A stretch of 64,000 nt of DNA from Artemia franciscana (lineage: Eukaryota > Arthropoda > Branchiopoda > Anostraca > Artemiidae): assembly GCF_032884065.1 (NCBI RefSeq), contig NC_088867.1:57982675-58046674 (forward strand), written 5' to 3'. The notes beneath the pieces were generated by a model. The model was not told the DNA's origin and ran no database searches. It saw only the letters and a program-made list of their open reading frames with translations. Shown piece by piece: positions 58,443 to 64,000 of this stretch; the first letter of the stretch is position 1, and the number at the start of each line of letters is the position of its first letter. A program made the position numbers and the translations under genes.

Positions 58443-60703
58443 TTAGTTGAAAATTTCTTTAAGTATTTCCAGATAATTCTTTTGATATTTATTTAAAAGT
58501 TCGTTATAATGAAAACAAATTTTTTTAAATTGCCAAGTTAATTTATGTGCAGAAAAACCTCTTGATATCAATTTTTGGCTTAAGATTTTGCATCTATTTT
58601 TAAAATCAATATAATTACTACAAATCCTTGCATAACGAAGTAACTGTGAGAAAAACGCCGAATATGTGATATTTGAGTGTATATTACTGTCAGAGAATGG
58701 GAAACTAATCACTTCAAAATCAAAATCATCCGTTTTATTATACATTTTAAAACTTAATTTATTATTATCACAAATATTAATATTTAAATCTAAGAAATGA
58801 TCTTCATGACCAGCGCCATGACTAGGTTCAAGAGTTAGCTCTGATGGATATATATTTTTAGAAATATCAATGAAATCCTTACAATTTAAGACCAAAATAT
58901 CATCTAAATATCTTTTATTATTTGACAAAACATGTTTTAAATTATTTGGATTATTCTTATCCATCATATATTTATATTCTAGTTGACTTAAAAACAAGTC
59001 AGCTATAAATGGGCTGGCATCCCCCCCCCCATGGGAATTCCCACGATTTGCTTGTACAAATCACTACCAAATCTTATATAAGTATTGTATAAAACAAATT
59101 CTAATAACTCAAAAATCATATCCAAGCTGTAACATCTTAAGTTAACTGTAGTATTAAAGCAATTTGTCCATATAGCTTTTTTATTATAAGTGTCTATTTT
59201 TAAGAACCTTTTACTAGATAAGAGGAAAGATTTCTTGATAACAGTTTTTAAATTATCTAACACTACATTAAGTGATAAATTAGTATACATTGTCGCAAAA
59301 TCGAAAGACTCAATTCTTTTAGCTGAAACCATTGTTAAAGAATCTGTCACCTGCAGTGAATTATTAACACTCCAATATGGATTAAAATTCGAAAATTTTT
59401 TAATACCAGAACAATAAGTTTTAAGTTTATTTACAATTTCCTTTAAAATTAAAGAGAGGTCAGTAGCAGCAATGCGGGTTGGACATTTAGATGCTCCAGC
59501 AATAAACCGTGGTTTAGGGGGATTCTTATGAAATTTTAAAGTCCAATATAGGAAAGGGAACTTTTTATCATTGTCATTTATTTTAATATTAAAATTTCTA
59601 AAAAGTATTTCTTCAGTCTTTTCAATTAAATTCTCATTCTCTAAATTTACCTTTTCGTAAACATTAGTTGTGCATAACTCCCTTTTTAAGATATCACAAT
59701 ACAGCTTCTGACAAATTACGGCAAAATTATTATTAGCTTTATCCACTGGCACAATTACAAATTCATTCTGTAGATTAGCAATTGCTTGTTTAATCTTCGC
59801 ATTATAAAATAATGATTTAGTGTTACTATTTTTATAGTTAGAATATATTTTATTTCTTATTCTACTAATAATTAAATTCTTCCAACTTTGAAAACTCTCT
59901 TTATTTTTATTCTCTTTCTTACACCACTTATCAAAAAATAAATCAAAATCATTTTCCAAGCCATCGAGAACAATCGATGGTTTCAGATGATCAGAAAGAC
60001 GGAAATTAGCCCCTTTATTCATTATAATTTGAAGATCATCTTGCTTTATTATTGACAAGTCCCCTGTTATAACATGTTTGTAAGTAGGATTTACAAATGG
60101 GCCAAGTTGCTTACAATTACAAACCGGTTTCCAATTTATATCACTATCTAATCTTTTAAGTATCAAATTATAATTAAAAATAATTTGCCCAATAGTTTTT
60201 GAAAATTTATAAGTTAAAATTGGACTATCATTATAATTCAAATTACTAGGAAGGGCCTGTTTGACATGCCGCTGATTTAAAATTTCTGGTAAATTAATAT
60301 CTTCAATCTGCTTACAAGTAAAATTAATAGGTAAATATAATCTGTTATCCTTATTACCAATCTTATCAAACTTTTTCTTTTTTGAAATAAATTTCGTTTT
60401 AGTTAGAATGCAAATTGTATCACATATTACTTTAAAATTATATTCAAGAGCTGTATTATTCTTAACAATCCAGAAAAGTTTGATTAAATTCCTCTTGGAT
60501 AAATTATTTAGACATTTTATTACAGAAATCATACCCCTAGATTCAAGTAGCTGGCATAGATCTATAGAAAGCATATGTAAATCTAATTCATTTTTTCTAT
60601 TATTTTTCCTATGTCCTCTCGATCGTTTTTTACGTTTAGTAGGACAAGTGAAAGAATGATGGTCCATAAAACCATCAATACATTTAACAACAACCTGAGA
60701 CAT
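58443..60703 (-). pseudogene. Reverse transcriptase gene, duplication copy B (one frame break in the catalytic region)
   Basis: The best RT in the window. Start 60703; basic stretch at residues 20-38; CNCKQLGPF near 196-204; GDLSII near 214-219; VDKANNNF near 320-327; FPFLYWTLKFHKNPPKPRF near 382-400; motif A FDFATMYTNLS near 467-477; motif B KQIVGIPMG near 551-559. Motif B is encoded by a run of 10 G (59021-59030 on the plus strand as C) that throws the frame into GGMPAHL and stop at 59003. The rest, beginning near FLSQLEYKYM, is open from 58997 to 58443 with RYLDDIL (motif C) and HFLDLNINI. Total length would be about 750 residues, like relatives in aquatic invertebrates. No endonuclease domain is seen. 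Either the tract slipped, inactivating the gene, or it was misread. Confidence 0.92.
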
Positions 60704-60714
60704 GTCACCATATT

Positions 60715-61822
60715 TTGCTACACGATCATTTACGAACTGTAAAAAACAGTTTCAAGTCTTGATAATAATAGATACATAAAAAAGGATAGAATTTTGAAGC
60801 TTAATCAAAACATATAAGATTCATGAAGTTTAATGCTACCCATCAAAAGTTATGAGTCTGAGAAACTGCCTAATTTTCACTAAAGGGGGAAACACCCATA
60901 AGAAATCAAATGGTCTTGATGAAATTCACACCATGAGATTCAGAATATCAGAAAACCCTACTGTAGAGGTTTCAAGCTCCTATATACAAAAATGTGGAAT
61001 TTTAAATTTTTGCCAGAAGCAAGATCACGGATGCGTGTTTATTTGTTTTTTTTGTTTTTTTTTCAGGGAGAATCATTTCGAACCAGTGATACTATAAGAT
61101 CAGGATAAGGCTCTTTTGATCATAAATCAAAAGCTCTAGTGTCCTTTTTATGTGACCAAAAATATTGGAGGGCAGCTACCCCCCTCCCACCCCTCTTTTT
61201 ATCCAAAATTGTCCGAGTTTAATTTTGAGATAGCATTTTTTTTCAGCATGGTTGAAAAATGGAATAACTATGTCTTTGAGGATGATTTGACCCCCCACAG
61301 CCTCCGGGGAAGGGCTGCAAGTTATGAACTTCGTGCATTCCTTACATACAGTATTGGCTATAGGGAAGTATTACAATATTTTCGGTTGAGGGGCTTCTGG
61401 TGGGGGTGATTACGTAGAAAGATATTTCCACAGAGGAGTTTTCGTTTGAGAAGGGAATTTTCCATGGGAGAGGAGCTGGAATTCTCGGCTTTAATTAAAA
61501 AACTATCAGAAATTAAATTGGACGCCTCACTCTTAATTTCTTTACGAACCCTACGAGGAAAACTTCGATCCTCGTATTTAATTTAGGTTAATTTGTGTTT
61601 CGACTTTTCTTTTGTTATCATATCTAATTTCGATAAGACCAAATTCTTTAGAAACGATTCCTGAAACCCAAGGGTCATTTATTTAGAACAATAAGCAACC
61701 TTTTTAAAAGTACCAAAACCTTTGGCGTGAAGAGCGAGGTGCTGAGGAGGGGGCAACTACCCTCATGTACCTTATAATTTCTGTTCATTTTAAGCCTTAA
61801 TGTTGCTCATTAATTTCAGTTG
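60715..61822 (+). repeat. R1 variant, copy B
   Basis: Counterpart of 18895-20035, starting at aactgtaaaaaacagttt and ending in gttgctcattaatttcagtt. The GTTT run of copy A is shorter here (~61039-61060). Confidence 0.7.
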
Positions 61823-61867
61823 AAAATATCTTGAAAATGAGCAAACCAAATGTTCAAATTAAATTGT

Positions 61868-62160
61868 TCAAAGGAAGAAATTTGCCTCTACAGGCTTGCC
61901 TCGCAAGTGATTAGACCAAATATAAATATAAAATAAAATATCCATATTGACTAGGATAAAAGTAAAGAAGAAAAACTTATCCTCATTTGATTTTTTCTTA
62001 AAGGCTTTTCGTCGTGTAAAACTTAAACCGTGTCTTTCAAAGAGGGCAATGACTTCAGACAACACCCACGGATGTAGACGCTCAAAATCTTCCTCTGATA
62101 CATCTTCCATTCTTGTTATTCCACTTTCTACAGGTTCAGGAAAAACATCTGAAAAAATGT
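61868..62160 (-). CDS. Exon-like minus-strand frame, unrecognised (copy B)
   Basis: Same frame as 20059-20335: DVFPEPVESGITRMEDVSEE, DFERLHPWVLSEVIALFERH, GLSFTRRKAFKKK. Here the presumed acceptor is intact in form (gacattttttcag before GATGTT at about 62150). Three residue changes against copy A (L/V, C/S, P/A) and no frame break in the core. Unrecognised; it may be a real exon of a leftward gene. Confidence 0.33.
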
Positions 62161-62995
62161 CAAATATAATTTTTTTTCTTCGGTGAAACAAATCTTCTGT
62201 AAATAATTATTCAAAGGATACGATGTGGCTATCACTACAATCTTTGACATATCCCGCTTTTTACAGGTTCAGGAAGAACATCCTGAAAAAATGTCAATTT
62301 TTTTAAAATTCGTTATTCTTCGGAAAAACAAAGTTATTATAAATGATCATTCAAACGATACGACGTGGCTATCACTGCAATCCTTGATATATCAAACTTT
62401 TTACAGGTTGCGGAAAAATATCCTGAAAAAATGTCAAATTTTACTTTTTTTCTAATTTGTTACTCTTCGGAGAAACAAAGTTACTGTAAATGATTATTCA
62501 AACAATACGATGCGGCTATCACTGCAATCCTTGATATATCCCGCTTTTTACAGGTTCAGGTAAAATATCCTGAAAAAATGTCAAATTTTAGTTTTTTTAA
62601 TCTGTTATTCTTCGGAGAAACAAAGTTACTGTAAATGATTATTCTAACAATACGACGTGGCTATCACTGCAATCCTTGATATATCCCGCTTATTACAGGT
62701 TCAGGAAAAACATCCTGAAATATGTCAAATTATAGTTTGTTTTTTTTTTAATTTGTTATTGTTCGGAGAAACAAAGTTACTGTAAATGATTATTCAAACG
62801 ATACGATGTGGCTATCATTGCAATCCTTGACATATCCCGCTTTTTACAGGTTCAGGAAAAACATCCTGAAAAAATGTCAATTTTTTTTTTTTAATTGTTA
62901 TTCTTCGGAGAAACAAAGTTATTATAAATGATCATTCTAACGATACGACGTGGCTATCACTGCAATCCTTGATATATCAAACTTTTTACAGGTTA
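62120..62995. repeat. Tandem array of seven ~140-bp acceptor-like units (copy B)
   Basis: Cores (ttacaggttcagg type) near 62130, 62263, 62403, 62545, 62695, 62845 and 62989. One unit fewer than copy A, and the unit variants are not in the same order throughout, so the array has changed since the duplication. Confidence 0.9.
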
Positions 62996-63829
62996 CAGAA
63001 AAACATCCTGAAAAAATGGAGTTTGGAGTTCAATTTTCTGATTTGATGAATGCTTATACTCCTGTTTCTTTGGCAAATAGTGATATAAGCACCAGGTTTC
63101 AACGTCATAAAGTTCGTCAGTTGGTTTCTCGGTTGAAATCTGTAATCTTCGATGCTTCTAGCCTACTAGGAGGCCAAATCGTACCGGAGCTTGATTCGCC
63201 GACGTCACAACATATATTCAACAGAAAAACGATTTTTTGTCCAGAATTCAGTCCTATTCTCCTCTTTCAACCCCAGAAGAATTTGGAAAAATTCTCAAGC
63301 TCCTGAGCAATGAGCTGAATGCAGAGCGTATCGTAAATAGTAGTATATTTAAATATATTCTAGACGAAACTGACTTTCCCTCTGAGCTTGAGCTCTTTTC
63401 GTCAAAAATGGGAAATTTTGTTGATCGGCTTGATCAAGCCGATCCGCAAAATTTCCCATTTTTGACGAAAAAAATGGCAACATCTGGATTGAAAATGTTC
63501 AAGCAATATTGGATAATGTCTCAAGTGATGGGAAGTGCTATATGACTTCAATAGAGCATAGTGGCTCAAAACTTTTTGATTTTGGTGATGAGTTAAAGCT
63601 TGAACCTGCTATTTATGAAAATACTTACAAAAACCCAGGCCCTGAGTGGATTATTGAAGCATCAACTGTGTATAATGATGCTGAACTTATAAATTATCCC
63701 TTTTCATCTTATTACAAAATTAGTGTCCCACAAAACTATCAAATAGGCAATGATTTGTGCAATATAAATGTGAATATGTCTTCAATTCGTCAACTAGAAT
63801 TAATTTTCAAAGTATGGATTAAAAAGTGA
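62992..63829 (+). pseudogene. Unrecognised multicopy gene, copy 3 (deleted and rearranged)
   Basis: It starts like copy 2 (VTEKHPEKMEFGVQFSDLM, DISTRFQRHKVRQLVSRL). After ELDSPTS near 63207 about 245 bases present in copy 2 are missing, shifting the frame. It resumes as SRIQSYSPLSTPEEFGKIL. At 63396-63471 a 76-base palindrome replaces the single strand text of copies 1 and 2. The final part runs open to the stop at 63829 and ends RQLELIFKVWIKK. The deletion and palindrome make this copy non-functional for the full protein. The 3' flank to 64000 matches copy A. Confidence 0.75.
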
Positions 63830-64000
63830 AAATATTCGCACAAATTTGGTCACTGAAGGATTTTAATCAAGTTGATATTTAAGCGTATGAAAATTTATTG
63901 GCACTTTTGTTATTTATTTCTCTTGTTAGATCTTTATTTTTTTTTATTAGGTGGTACATAGGTGAGACCCACACCTTTGCAAAAAACCACAATAATGAGA

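Larger units (their letters stand above)
54959..64000 (+). repeat. Large direct duplication, copy B (continues past the window)
   Basis: Same order and orientation as 12987-22547. Parts: R1 minus (54959-55455), R3 (55460-57050), LINE-tail remnant (57050-57420), direct-repeat pair, RT gene, R1 variant, exon-like frame, tandem array, gene copy 3. Copy B lacks the ATT tail and ~145 bp at 57048, where the junction ggactg sits at a short match. Confidence 0.93.

Noticed and set aside
59003-59045. Programmed frameshifting at the RT G tract
   Set aside because: The tract length differs by one between duplicates, and other unrelated frame breaks exist nearby. Slippage mutation or read error is simpler. 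Kept only as a remark in the findings.

Overview
This is an AT-rich, gene-poor, repeat-dominated stretch of an animal nuclear genome. The repeat style (long TA runs, non-LTR retrotransposon wrecks, fold-back elements, and a reverse transcriptase family I know from aquatic invertebrates) suggests an arthropod, perhaps a branchiopod crustacean such as Artemia. The species guess is an impression, not a demonstration. Only one conserved host gene is clear: two minus-strand exons of RFC1, the large subunit of the replication factor C clamp loader, at 28873-29076 and 25322-25469. They join in phase across a 3.4-kb intron. All else is transposon-derived, repeated, or belongs to an unrecognised multicopy gene family.

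Layout. 1-3.2 kb: no gene seen. 3.2-9.8 kb: dispersed repeat R1, a non-LTR reverse transcriptase fragment (4557-5312), two arrays of a ~280-bp tandem repeat (R2), one of which holds an antisense RT fragment, and a TA run. 10.9-12.99 kb: a decayed minus-strand copy of the unrecognised gene (copy 1). 12,987-22,547: copy A of a large direct duplication. It carries R1/R3 repeats, a LINE 3' end, a frameshifted RT gene, an exon-like minus ORF, a tandem array of ~140-bp units and gene copy 2. 23.9-25.2 kb: another R2 array. 25.3-29.1 kb: RFC1 exons, with a hAT-type MITE and an antisense LINE wreck in the intron. 31.3-36.8 kb: a second LINE wreck of the same family, a near full-length R1 with a long fold-back tail, and R2. 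38,036-52,682: two inverted, unequal copies of one composite block around a ~2.5-kb spacer with a 128-bp tandem repeat. 52.9-53.8 kb: very long TA runs and a perfect 33-bp-arm hairpin. 54,959-64,000: copy B of the large duplication, still running at the window end.

The main novelty candidates are: (1) the three-copy unrecognised gene family, with an array of repeated splice-acceptor-like units in front of two copies; (2) the >9-kb duplication carrying a complete-looking RT gene whose catalytic motif sits on an unstable G tract; (3) the collapsed-versus-expanded inverted block; and (4) R2, which looks like a mobile element with a fixed head and tail around a satellite core. Every RT and every copy of the unrecognised gene carries frame breaks, often at homopolymers, so sequencing error has to be separated from true decay.
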